Source: Thecaphora thlaspeos
Lineage: Eukaryota; Basidiomycota; Ustilaginomycetes; Urocystidales; Glomosporiaceae
DNA: 64,000 bases
Direction of reading: 5' to 3'
Assembly: GCA_900291925.1 (NCBI GenBank)
Contig: UWYS01000012.1
Coordinates: 62,001 to 126,000 of the forward strand
The notes below the pieces were generated by a model. It was not told where the DNA came from and did no database searches. It saw nothing but the letters and a program-made list of their open reading frames with translations. Positions 11,301 to 20,986 of this stretch are shown in pieces. Both the position numbers and the translations under genes were made by a program. The first letter of the stretch is position 1, and every line of letters starts with the position of its first letter.

Positions 11301-11532
11301 GTCCGCCATCTCGCCCCGGCCTCCTCGACCTCTATAACTAGTCTGCGAACCACGCTGCTCCACCTTCACCCTTCTCCTCCTTCCCATCCTCCTCATCCGC
11401 TTTCCTATTGGGCGTGCCCGTCCTTCGTTCACTCCATCCTCCCCGCAACGTTGCGTTAAACGGGCATCACTTCCTCTCTTCATCTCCCCTCTTCCTCGCC
11501 ACTCCTCCCTCCCCCTCCCCCTGCCGCCCAAA
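8365..11532. other. Gene-free block A
   Basis: 3.2 kb without a supported gene. It contains several GTAC-rich near-palindromes (for example 9171-9180, 9282-9301, 9917-9927, 10023-10037, 10097-10108), a GCTG tetramer run near 10112-10146, and a strongly pyrimidine-rich stretch from about 11080 to 11532 that probably holds the promoter and leader of the transporter gene. Open frames on both strands are low-complexity and motif-free. The antisense frame 11549-10785 is simply the complement of the pyrimidine leader. Confidence 0.55.
10023..10037. promoter_or_regulatory. GTAC-type near-palindrome
   Basis: ACTGTACATACAGTA reads as a near-perfect inverted repeat. The same core, TGTACAGTA or a close variant, recurs in the long spacers of this window. 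A protein-binding function is inferred only from the recurrence and symmetry. Confidence 0.3.
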
Positions 11533-13641
11533 ATGGTCAACCCCACCACCGAGGCCCAGGTCGCTGGTGACTCGGCCGCTGTCCCCGTCCAGGCTTACAA
11601 CCCGCCTACCACCGCACCGCCCCCGCTCACCGGCTCCCAGGCGCACGACGACAACATTGCCGACGACAACATCGCCGACGACAAGCACGCCTACTCGGCC
11701 TCGGAGCGCGACCTTGAGAGCAGCTCTGACCAGCCCGATATTGAGCAGATCGAGTCGCACCCAGACGGCAAGCAGAGCCGCTTCTCAAAGACTTTCCATG
11801 CCATCCGCGCCCACAAGGCGACCAGGATCGTCTTTGACTTTGCCCTCATCGCCCTCATCGTGAGTTTTCACCTTGTCGCCTCCGTCATCGGACGCATGGC
11901 AAGTGACAGAAGCAGGCACATGAGGTCAGGTGGCGTCGCATACTGCCGGTACAAGGGTGAAGGCCGCAGGGCCGGACGGCATTGCATGGTGGCGGTCTGG
12001 TGTAGAGCGCGGGGCTTCCTTGACGGCCTGTGGCAAATCGTCCATTCGCTGTTCCGCTTCTCAAACGCTGACCCGGCCCCTCTCGCGCTCCCTCGTTCTT
12101 GCTCCTTCGCCCCCCCGCCCGCCTGCGTAGCTCGGCTGGTGGATTCCCGGCATTGTGCACGAAGAGACCCGTCACAAGTGGGTCATCACCACCATCTGGT
12201 CGTGGTTCTTCATCCTCCTCATCCTCTTCCACAACGACAAGTACCTCCCCAAGAAGCCTTTCGCCGATGCCATCGAGGTCGCTTGGACCCGCACCCTCTC
12301 CAACCCCTGGAGCCGCGTCCCCCACTACGGCAAGGTCGCCATCGGCTGGGTCTGCATCCTCGCCCTCTTCCTCGGCCCGGCGTTTGAAATCAAGGAGGTT
12401 CCCGAGTCGAGGTACGCCGACCGCGCCCGCTCGCTCTTCGGCGTCTTCGTCATCAACATTTATTTTTTTTCCTCATCTCGACCAAGCGCCGCCACATCAA
12501 GCTCCAGCCCGTCATCACCGGCATCGGACTCCAGATGATCATCGGCCTGCTCTTGTTTAAGACGGGCGCCTTCTCGGTCGCCAGGTGGCTCGGCTTCGCC
12601 GCCGCGGACCTGCTCCAGCAGGGCATCACCGGCGGCGCCAGCTTCTTCTGGGGCAACCTCGCCGGTGAGCACTACTTCTTCATCGACACGCTCAGCTCCA
12701 TCATCTTCTTTGTCGCGCTCGTCGTTCTGCTCTCGTACATCGGCGTGATGGCGTGGTGCGTCAAGAAGTTTGCCTGGTTCTTCTACAAGCTGATGGGCAT
12801 CTCTGGCGCCGAGGCGGTCGTCGCCGCCGTCTCGCCCTTCATCGGCCAGGGCGAGAACGCCGTCCTGGTTCAGTCGTTCCTCGACCTGATGACCAACGCC
12901 GAGCTTTTCCAGGTCCTCACCTCGGGCTTCTCGACCATTGCCGGCTCCGTCTTCCTCGCCTACGTCGGAATGGGCGTCTCGCCGACCCACCTCATCACGG
13001 CCGCCGTCATGTCGATCCCTGCCGCCATCGCCGCCTCCAAGATGGTTGTCCCCGAGACCGAGAACCCTGTCACCCAGGGCTCGATCAACATCGAGATCAA
13101 CGAGAAGGGCGATGCCGTTGATCCGCTACACGCCTTCTCCAAGGGCGCCTGGCTCGGCCTCAAGGTGGCCGGCCTCATCTTCTGCAACGTACTTTGCATC
13201 GTCTCGCTCCTCTACGCCGTCAACGGCCTGCTGACATGGATCGGCAACTTCTGGGCCATCGAAAAGCTCACCCTCACCCTCATCATCGGCTACATCCTCT
13301 ACCCACTTGTCTGGTGCATGGGCGTCCCCCAGGGTGAGATCCTGCGCGTCTCTCAGCTCCTCGCCACCAAGGTCATTGCGAACGAGTTCGTTGCCTACAA
13401 CGACCTCATGAAGATCCGCGACAGCGCCTTCCCGCTCAGCGACCGCTCCGTCCTCATCAGCAACTTTATGCTCACCGGCTTCGGCAACATTGGCTCGCTC
13501 GGTATCAACATCGGTGTGCTCTCGGCGCTCGCGCCCAACCGCGGCGCCGCCATCGCAAGGCTCGCGCCCCTCTCGCTGCTGACCGGTATCCTGGTCACCT
13601 GCTCGTCGGCCTGCATCGCCGGTATCCTCGGAACCGCATAG
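11533..13641 (+). CDS. Concentrative nucleoside transporter (CNT family), with an apparent frameshift
   Basis: A Na+ or H+-coupled nucleoside importer of the plasma membrane (CNT/SLC28 family). Exon 1 is 11533-11859, a disordered N-terminus of 109 residues ending in a first membrane helix. The intron is 11860-12130 (GTGAGT...GCGTAG), phase 0. Exon 2 reads LGWWIPGIVHEETRHKW and continues to a T8 run at 12463-12470. After this run the frame breaks and would stop at 12538. The family sequence resumes one frame over (STKRRHIKLQPVITGIGL) and runs to the stop at 13641. Adding one T, or losing two, restores a single chain. CNT signatures follow: SPFIGQGENAV and ATKVIANEFVAYNDL, plus FGNIGSLGINIGVLSALAP. 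The downstream half is fully conserved with no other lesion. This favours a sequencing or assembly slip, or a very recent mutation, over an old pseudogene. Confidence 0.85.
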
Positions 13642-14626
13642 GCGTGAGGGCCTCGTCGAGCCGTGGTGGCGCGATCCGGCGTCGGCGCGAAACGGATGGA
13701 CGGTCTGCTCTCTCAGCACGCCAAGGACAAGGGGAAGGGCAGCGCCGCTCGCGCTCTCGCCGAGTCTCTCCCTTGCTCCATTTCTCCTCTCTCGTCTCAG
13801 TCCAGCAGCACATTTGTTTATTGCCATCCGTAATCCGTATAGAGGGCTCGGCTTCGTATCGTATATACGTTCTCTGACGTGCTTGCAGCTGCAGCGTCCT
13901 CCATCCCCCTCTAGCGCTTAGAACGCCACCTCGACCTCCCTTTACCCATCTCCTTCCTTGCTTTTGTTCCTCTTCTGCTTTATCTTTTTTGCGGCTGCAA
14001 CTTAGGGCTTTCGGTGACGTGCTTTCTTTTCATTGCTTTGATGTACTCTTGCTCTTGATCCCTTTTCACTCTCCCTCTTATACTCGACGAACGAAGGGCA
14101 ACGATGATACCACGCTAGAGGTGGTGGACATGATGACGACAATATATCCCCCTTTGCCATTTTCTTTGCTGTTGATCGTCGATGTTTGTGTGACTGGCTG
14201 TTGAACGTTGCTTGGTCGAAGGGCCAAGTCAACAGGTGCGAGCGTCGCCGAGAGGGACAAGCGCCCGAGGAAGGCCTGGATGACATGGGAAAGCCAATCG
14301 AGGTGGCGTCAAGGGGATGGGCTGCCTGCTGGCTCGATGAAGCGCGGCGTTGCCAGTGAAGATGCGGCTCGAGCGAGCGTTCGAACCCGCGCGCCGCTGG
14401 TCCCATCTGTACGGGCGCGTGCACATGCCACGTCTCCTCACGGCAAGGGCTCGGTACTGTAGTGGGCGCAGCGCATTTGCTCGGGGGGTGGCTTTGCGAC
14501 GGGCGCCCCGAACCCTCTGGCTGTCTTCCTTCCTCCCCTCCTCCCCTCCTCTTGTTCCATCTTCCTGCCGCTCCATCACCATAGCAGCCAACAAACCACC
14601 GCCGCACAGGTGACAACTCTCTGGCA
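13642..14626. other. Intergenic region between transporter and VPS53
   Basis: About 1 kb: 3' flank of the transporter, T-rich around 13940-14180, then the promoter and leader of VPS53. No gene, RNA or repeat is recognised. A TTCGAAC sequence near 14380 is not part of a foldable tRNA. Confidence 0.6.
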
Positions 14627-17600
14627 ATGGCCGCCGCCTTCCGCCCCGCGCAGCCCGTCGAGCTGCCTAAGCAGTTCGCCATCCAGATACATCATGTGCT
14701 CAACGACAACATTGCCCTATCAACAGCAGCACCTCCAACAGCAGCATCACCTGTGTCCACGTCGCCATGGCACGAACCGCAGCCGCTCGAGGCACAACTT
14801 GATGGCCTCCTTGCCCAGCACCAGCCCGTCTCCCTCCAATCCATCGCCCTCATCCACGCCCGCCTCACCCAGGAAATACAGACCTGCCAGCAGACCATCA
14901 ACAGTCTCACCGTAAAGCTCCAACACGAGACCGACGCAAACCGCATGGCAGACGTACAGAACGCAATAGCCGCTCTCCTCAGCCAGCTCAACCTCATCCG
15001 CGAAAAGGCCATAGAGTCCGAGACCGTCGTCAAGGAAATCACTCGCGACATCCGCAGCCTCGACGTGGCGAAGCGCAACGTCGTCGCCAGCATGACCGCT
15101 CTCAAGCGCCTCCAAATGCTCGTCAACGGCGTCGACCAGCTCGAGCGCCTCACAGAGACGAAGCGCTACCGCGAGGCCGCCTCCGCCCTCCAGGCCGTTA
15201 AGTCACTCCTCGACTTCTTCCAGAGCTACAAGGGCGTCGAGCGTATCGCCGCGGCCTACAAGCAGGTCAACGACCTTCAGGCGCAGCTCCGCACCTCGGC
15301 CATGCACGACTACGAGCAGTTCTTCCTCCATCACGCCCCCACACGCTCCGTTCGCTCCACCGGCCTCGCCGACGCCGCCCTCGTCCTTGATGCCGTCGGC
15401 CCCGAAGCGCGCAACGCCCTCGTCGAGTGGTACTGCGCCCTTCAGCTGCGCGAGTACCGCCGCATCTTCCGTGCCACCGACGAGGCCGGCCAGCTCGACA
15501 ACGTCAGCCGCCGCTACGCCTGGTTCCGCCGCGTGCTCAAGGCGCACGACGACGAGCACGCCCCCGCCTTTCTCAAGGCGTGGCAGGTCGAACGCTGGCT
15601 GGTGCGCCGCTTCGCCGACATCACCGGCGAGGACCTCCAGAGCGTGCTGATCCGCGAGCAGGGCAGACTCAACGTCGCCACGCTTCTCGAAGCGCTCAAC
15701 GCCACGCTCGACTTTGAGGCCGCCATCGCGCGCAAGTTTGGCATGCCGTTCGAAGACGTCGTCGCCCCGCCTCTTCCTTCCCCTCCGCCTCCCGGAAACC
15801 AGCAGCAACAGCCCGTGATGGCGTCGGCTTCTTCCGCCGTCGGCGCCGCTGAGGGTAAGACGATGTCGTCGGTGTTTGATCCGCACCTGATCGTCTTTGT
15901 CGAGGCGCAGGACCGCACGCTCGCTGAGATGTTCCAGGCCTACCGCCGTCAGGGTGTCTCGCTGTCGTCTGCCGGCGGCGATCGAGGCCAGGGTGGTGGC
16001 GGAGGCGGCGGGTTTGGCGCAGACGGTCTTTTTGGCGGTGGCGGTGCCTCGAGCGGCGGCGGCGGCGGTGCCGAACCCGGTGCGCCGGGCGGAGTGAACG
16101 ACGGAAGCGGCGGTAGCGGCGGCAACGAGAACAGCGGCGGCGGCGGCGGCAGCTCTGGCACGGTCTTGCCTTCCTCGACCGAGCTCTTCTACTTCTACCG
16201 GCAGACGCTCGAGCAGTGCGCGCGCCTCAGCAATCGCGAGCCGTTCAAGGAGCTTGCTACCGTCTACCGCAAGTGGCTGCGGATCTACGCCGACGACGTG
16301 CTTCGCACCGCGCTGCTCCGCTCCAACGCCAACGAGCCGTCGGTGCGACGCTCGATCGACGTCCGACCCAACCTGAGCGACCTGCAGAAGTGGTGCCTCG
16401 TCCTCAACACGGCCGACTACTGCGCCTCGACGTGCAGCCAGCTCGAGGACAAGATCAAGGAAAAGATCCACCCGGACTTCAAAGATGGCGTTACGCTGGA
16501 AGAGGAGCGCGAGATCTTTACGGGCCTGATCTCGTACGCCGTCCAGACGCTCGCGAGAGAGTTTGAGCAGTGCTCGGAACCGATCTGGAACGCGATGCTG
16601 CGCCCGCAGCCTCCCGCGAAAGCGTGGAGCCAGCTTCGACAGACGCTCGGATGCGCCTCGGCGTACGTGGGCGACCTGTCGTCGTTATTGGAACAGGTCG
16701 GGGTGGTGATGAGGCAGGATACGGAGAACAAGCGCTTCGTCAGGAGCTGGTGCGATAAGGTGGTGGCGGTGGTGGTGGGGAGATTTGTCAATGTCGTGGT
16801 GAGACTGCGACCGATCGGAGCGGTGGTTGCGGAGCAGTTGCTGGTGGATCTGGCGGAGATTAGGAAGAGGTTGGAGGTACTACCGCGCTATCCGGCCGAG
16901 GATGGATGGGGTGTTGGAGCGTCGTCGTCGTCGTCGTCCTCAGCGCATGCGACGGCTTCGGCATCTTACAAACGTTACGTCGCCAAGATGACAGGAAGGG
17001 TAGAGACGTTACTACGCGTCATACTCGCACCAGTCTCTATCCACACCTCTACCTCTTCTCCCAACGAGACGACGACGACGACGACGACACAAAATCTCAC
17101 CTCCCCCGTCTCTCCTGCACCACCGACCATGGATCTACTAGAAACGTACCGTCTCGAAATCCGGGATCGATCCTATTCGAACTTTCAAAAAATCCTCGAC
17201 CTCAAAGGAATACGAAAGGTAGAAGGTAACGAACTGGTAGATCGATTCTTATCGGATTCACGACCTCTCTCCCCCCCTCTTCCTCCTTCCTCTACCTCGT
17301 CATTGGAGATGGAAAGTTGGTTGAACAAATTAGATCTAGATCCCGCATCGACGTTTACAGTCTTGCTGTCGGGATACGATGGAACGTATACCCCACCGAC
17401 ATCGACGGGGACAGGGAGGAGTAGTTTGAATTTAGGTTTGAATAGAAGTGGTAGTCTCTTCGCAGCGGTGGAAGGGGGTAGGAATGTTTTGACAGGAACG
17501 ATTACGACATCAGCAGGAACAACAGGAGGAGCAACGGGAGGAGGGGCAACGACGGGAGAGGGAGCGGGTAGTAGAGCGCTAAGTGATTTGAGGAGGTTCG

Positions 17601-17641
17601 GAAGTATGTTTGGAGGTGCTTTTCGACGGGGTGAAATCTAG
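14627..17641 (+). CDS. VPS53: Vacuolar protein sorting 53, GARP tethering complex subunit
   Basis: Single exon, 1004 residues. VPS53 joins VPS51, VPS52 and VPS54 in the GARP complex, which tethers endosome-derived vesicles at the trans-Golgi network. The N-terminal coiled-coil region carries the family hallmark: ESETVVKEITRDIRSLDVAK, then VASMTALKRLQMLVNGVDQL, about residues 125-175. Later conserved parts include the AFLKAWQVERWLVRRF region and the SNREPFKELATVYRKWLRIY block near 545. A Gly/Ser-rich low-complexity insertion of about 65 residues (about 448-512) separates the halves, and the C-terminus is Ser/Thr/Gly-rich. The chain is about 150 residues longer than typical VPS53 because of these additions. 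The usual N-terminal 'YIN.LFP' segment is not clear, so an extra 5' exon cannot be excluded. COG or exocyst subunits were considered, but the coiled-coil signature is VPS53's. Confidence 0.9.
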   Translation: MAAAFRPAQPVELPKQFAIQIHHVLNDNIALSTAAPPTAASPVSTSPWHEPQPLEAQLDGLLAQHQPVSLQSIALIHARLTQEIQTCQQTINSLTVKLQHETDANRMADVQNAIAALLSQLNLIREKAIESETVVKEITRDIRSLDVAKRNVVASMTALKRLQMLVNGVDQLERLTETKRYREAASALQAVKSLLDFFQSYKGVERIAAAYKQVNDLQAQLRTSAMHDYEQFFLHHAPTRSVRSTGLADAALVLDAVGPEARNALVEWYCALQLREYRRIFRATDEAGQLDNVSRRYAWFRRVLKAHDDEHAPAFLKAWQVERWLVRRFADITGEDLQSVLIREQGRLNVATLLEALNATLDFEAAIARKFGMPFEDVVAPPLPSPPPPGNQQQQPVMASASSAVGAAEGKTMSSVFDPHLIVFVEAQDRTLAEMFQAYRRQGVSLSSAGGDRGQGGGGGGGFGADGLFGGGGASSGGGGGAEPGAPGGVNDGSGGSGGNENSGGGGGSSGTVLPSSTELFYFYRQTLEQCARLSNREPFKELATVYRKWLRIYADDVLRTALLRSNANEPSVRRSIDVRPNLSDLQKWCLVLNTADYCASTCSQLEDKIKEKIHPDFKDGVTLEEEREIFTGLISYAVQTLAREFEQCSEPIWNAMLRPQPPAKAWSQLRQTLGCASAYVGDLSSLLEQVGVVMRQDTENKRFVRSWCDKVVAVVVGRFVNVVVRLRPIGAVVAEQLLVDLAEIRKRLEVLPRYPAEDGWGVGASSSSSSSAHATASASYKRYVAKMTGRVETLLRVILAPVSIHTSTSSPNETTTTTTTQNLTSPVSPAPPTMDLLETYRLEIRDRSYSNFQKILDLKGIRKVEGNELVDRFLSDSRPLSPPLPPSSTSSLEMESWLNKLDLDPASTFTVLLSGYDGTYTPPTSTGTGRSSLNLGLNRSGSLFAAVEGGRNVLTGTITTSAGTTGGATGGGATTGEGAGSRALSDLRRFGSMFGGAFRRGEI

Positions 17642-17776
17642 TTGATCCCGCCAATCCCTCGAACCACATGCCAAAATTATCAACACAGCGTAACACAAAC
17701 AGACCAAGCAATATATTAATAATAAAAAACCCCATACCTTCAATTCCATCTCCCTCTCTCTCTCCGCGCATCTCTG

Positions 17777-20557
17777 TCATACCGATCCACCAACAAGACC
17801 CAAAGCATTCTGACCCATGAGTACGCCAGCTATTCGTTTGGATAAGGCAGATCCGATACCACGTCGATTCGAGGCGCGCGCTGTACCGTTTATGTTGGTA
17901 TCGACGTGACAGTCGGCTAGGAGGTAATCCATCTCTTCCTGTGTCGAACAGGCAGCGTAGGCCGAGTAGAGAGACGTGAGGGTAGGGTAGAGAGATGTGA
18001 TTGAGGTCGAGACGTGTGATGTTACGCGTGGCTTTTGGGTCGCGTGTACCGAAACCAAGGAATGACGAGGAGGATAGTGTCAGTCAGAATTCATCTAGGG
18101 CACAACATCGGGACGAGCAAAGAGATATGACGCCGCGACGTACGATCTGCATCAACATCAACTTGAACGTCTCGAGTTCATTGCTACCCGTCGTGTTCCT
18201 CATACCCGTCCCCGCACTACTGCCGCCTCCATTGCCGTCGGCGCAGAAGCTCAAAAAGGAACATCGCACCACCTTGTAAGGTCGTAGCGAGATGTCGGCC
18301 GTCAGGGTGCACAGCCACTCTGTCAGATCAACCAGACCATTGGCGTGCACGATGAAGCACCGTTCCCATACCTGCAAACGCATCAGCGTCATCTCCACCC
18401 TATCTTGCAGCGTCGTCGTCGTGCCCGGTTCCGTCCCCGCGGCTGCGCTGCCGCTGCCGCTAGTGTTGGTGGTGGTAGACGGATTCGGCGTGGAGACGGT
18501 ACGACGTAAGGTCCCTGTCATCGTCATCGAGGTCGAGGTGGTGCCGCCCGGAGGGAGTTCAGAGGCGAGAGCGCTGCGGATGCGTGCGGCGTAGGCGCGG
18601 TTCTCGTTGGCCTTGAGGCGGGAAAAGTGCTTGTGCATCTCGTGGATCACGAGAAAAAGCTGGAAGCCCTTCGACGGCAGCGCGTCCCGCACCCGCTGCA
18701 TCGTCGGGATGAGGCGCGACTCTTCCACCATTTGAACGACTTCCTTGCCGTCGAGCAGGACGAGGAGCACCTTTTCCTGCTCCACCGTCGCCGTGTCGAG
18801 CGGGATCCAGCTGCGTCGCACCGGGTCGAGACGCGCTGCAACTTTGCGTCGGAAGCGGATCGTCGCGGGCCCCTGCTCCGCCGCCGCCACAGCAGCAGTC
18901 GGGGAGTTGGCGTTGGACGAGGCGTCAGACGACAAAGTGTCGATGACATCGTGTCGGAAGGTCGACACGGCGGCGCCGTCGCGTTCCATGCGCTCCTTGA
19001 TCGTCTCGTAGCAAGGCTTGAGCATGGCCGTGCCGGCCGCGCCGACGCACAGGCGCTCGTCGATTTCGACGATGAGCTCTTTCATCGTGTCGCCCTTGCC
19101 CCGGCGCAGCTTGTTGGCCTCGCTCCAGCGCTTCTTTTCCGCGGCGGCGCGCTCGCGCTCGGCCTTTTTAAACTCGCGCTCGAGGCGTCTGGCCTCCTTT
19201 TCTGCCTCCTTGGTCGCCCGAGCAGCGGCGGCCTTGTCGAGGCGTGCGGCGGCCGCGGCCGAAGTGGCGGCTGCATCGTTCTCGGTGTCCGAGGAAAAGA
19301 GGCGCGCTGCGGCAGCATTGGCCGCAGCCTGACCGGGCTTGGAGCGTTTGCGCTGCTTCTCCGGGCTGCTGAACTGCGCCTTGATGCGCTTGGAGCGGGA
19401 TGACGGCGAGACGGGGCCAGCGTGGCCGGTGTCGGAGTCGTCTGAGCTCTCGGCTGCCTCGTGAAGCGTCTGCAGCGCATCGAGGGCGTCGAGAAGCGAC
19501 GGTTTGCGCTGGAGCGAGCCGCTGCGGCTGTTGCTGCCCGGTACCAGCGAAGTGGGCCTCGTCGAGGCGGAAGTGGAAGCAGTTGTCGAGGCGCGCGCCT
19601 CTTTGCTGTGTTCAGCGATGGGCGAGCTAGGGGGCGGCGAGGAAAGCAGGCGAAACGTCTTTTCGGCAGGCGCGGTCCCGCGGTCGACACGTGTGGAGGA
19701 TGTGGCGGTGCGACAAGAGCGTCGCTGCGGTGGATCCGGGCTCGAGTCTAGGATGATAGCGTCTTGTGGCGTGCGAGAGGGCCCAGCGCGTCGAGCGTCT
19801 GAAGTTGCGCGCTGCAGCGCTTTCAGCCTCGTCTTTGCCGCGGCCACTGCATCGGAAGCATGCTGTCGCTGTGACGAAGGCCTTGCGAGGGTGAATTGGG
19901 AGAGGATGGGGCTGGAGGGCTCTGGCTCCGGGAAGGGGTCCGAGTCTGGGCCAGCGGCGGCACGGTCCGAGGGTGCGCAGATGCTGTCTGAGCCGAGGAG
20001 GTCGATGATCTCGATGGGGGCTGCATTGTTTGAGGCGACGGCGGCGGCTGTGCGCTGCTGCTGCGAGGGGCTGTTTGTGGGGAGGGAAGTGATGCGCCTG
20101 AGGGTGTTTGCCCTGTTTGACAGGGTGAGGCGTGCGGGGGAGGCGTCGGTGGTGTCGAGAAAGGTGCCTGCGACGGATGTGCCGCAGTGGTGCGCGGTGT
20201 GGGCGTTTGCGCTGCGGAAGAGGTGGCGGAAGGAAGGGAAGGACAAGTCGGGGGAGCTGTCACGGATGCGTTCCTGGCTGGAGCTGCTTGGCGGAAGGGT
20301 GAGTGGGGGCGAATGTGAGCTGCGGGTGCTGCTGCTGCTGCCGGGATGTGGGGCTGGCGTGAAAGCTTACCTGAGGATGTGATGGGGGATTGTGTCTGGC
20401 TTTGGCTGTGAGAGTTGTTCGGCTAAGTGTGAGTGGAAGAGGAGTCGGGGGAGGGAAGCGGGGGGCTGGCATGTGGCTGTGTTCTCACCTGTGAGGATGT
20501 GAGGCGTTCTAGATCGGAGTCGGAGTCGGAGTCGATGAGAATTGTTTGTGGAGTCAT
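17777..20557 (-). CDS. EME1: Crossover junction endonuclease subunit EME1/MMS4-type (ERCC4 domain)
   Basis: Non-catalytic partner of MUS81 in a structure-specific nuclease that resolves branched DNA during replication and recombination. The main exon (about 20316-18144) holds a disordered half, a charged coiled region (EKEARRLEREFKKAERERA), and an ERCC4-like domain. That domain begins MKELIVEIDERLCVG, with VLLVLLDGKEVVQMVEE and FLVIHEMHKHF following. The intron 18143-18032 (GTACGT...AAAAG, 112 nt) joins phase 0 to the last exon 18031-17777. The junction reads MLMQI|PRVTSHVSTSITSLYPT, the HhH tail typical of EME1. No ATG opens the main exon, so the start must lie upstream. ATG at 20557 begins a small exon MTPQTILIDSDSDSDLERL (20557-20489), joined plausibly through a 35-nt exon (20405-20371) to the main exon in phase. 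The exact acceptor of the main exon is unresolved. Confidence 0.85.
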
Positions 20558-20986
20558 GGTTGGAGTGTGGTGGTGTGTATGTGCATGGTGGGCAGGGGGG
20601 AAAGGAGCAGGGCGAGGCGGCGACGGTGGGTGGCGACGAGGAGGGCGAGTGGGGGTGTTTGTGTGTTGTCTCTTGGCTGAGCGTGGAGCGCGCCGCGGAG
20701 GGACCAGGCGGGGGACCCTGGCGCGGCTTGGCCGAGTCCCGAGGCGAGGCTGCCACCTTTTTTGGGGGGGCGTCTTTTGAAGCGTGCGTGGTGCGTGGTG
20801 GCAAGCAAGGCTGAGAGGCTCGAGGAATTTTCATCTTGCTCTTTTGCCAGCCCGCGCCCGCACTCTCCTCCACGCTGCCGCTCTATCTTCCTCTCTCTTT
20901 CTCTCTCTCTCTTTCTCGACCCCTCTCTCACCACACCCTCCCCTTCGGCCACCACAACCGCCGCCACCACCACCATCCCGCCCATC
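20558..20986. promoter_or_regulatory. Shared divergent promoter of EME1 and DBP10 genes
   Basis: 430 bp lie between the two start codons. The DBP10 side is CT-rich (20880-20935 is a nearly pure CTCT run), typical of fungal leaders. No TATA box is obvious. Confidence 0.5.

Noticed and set aside
10785..11549. 254-residue minus-strand open frame rich in Arg and Gly
   Set aside because: It is the antisense of the CT-rich leader of the transporter gene and crosses its start codon.
14375..14400. TTCGAAC sequence suggesting a tRNA T-loop
   Set aside because: Flanking bases do not pair as a T-stem in either orientation and no cloverleaf can be drawn.
15203..16471. 422-residue minus-strand open frame
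   Set aside because: Antisense shadow of VPS53.
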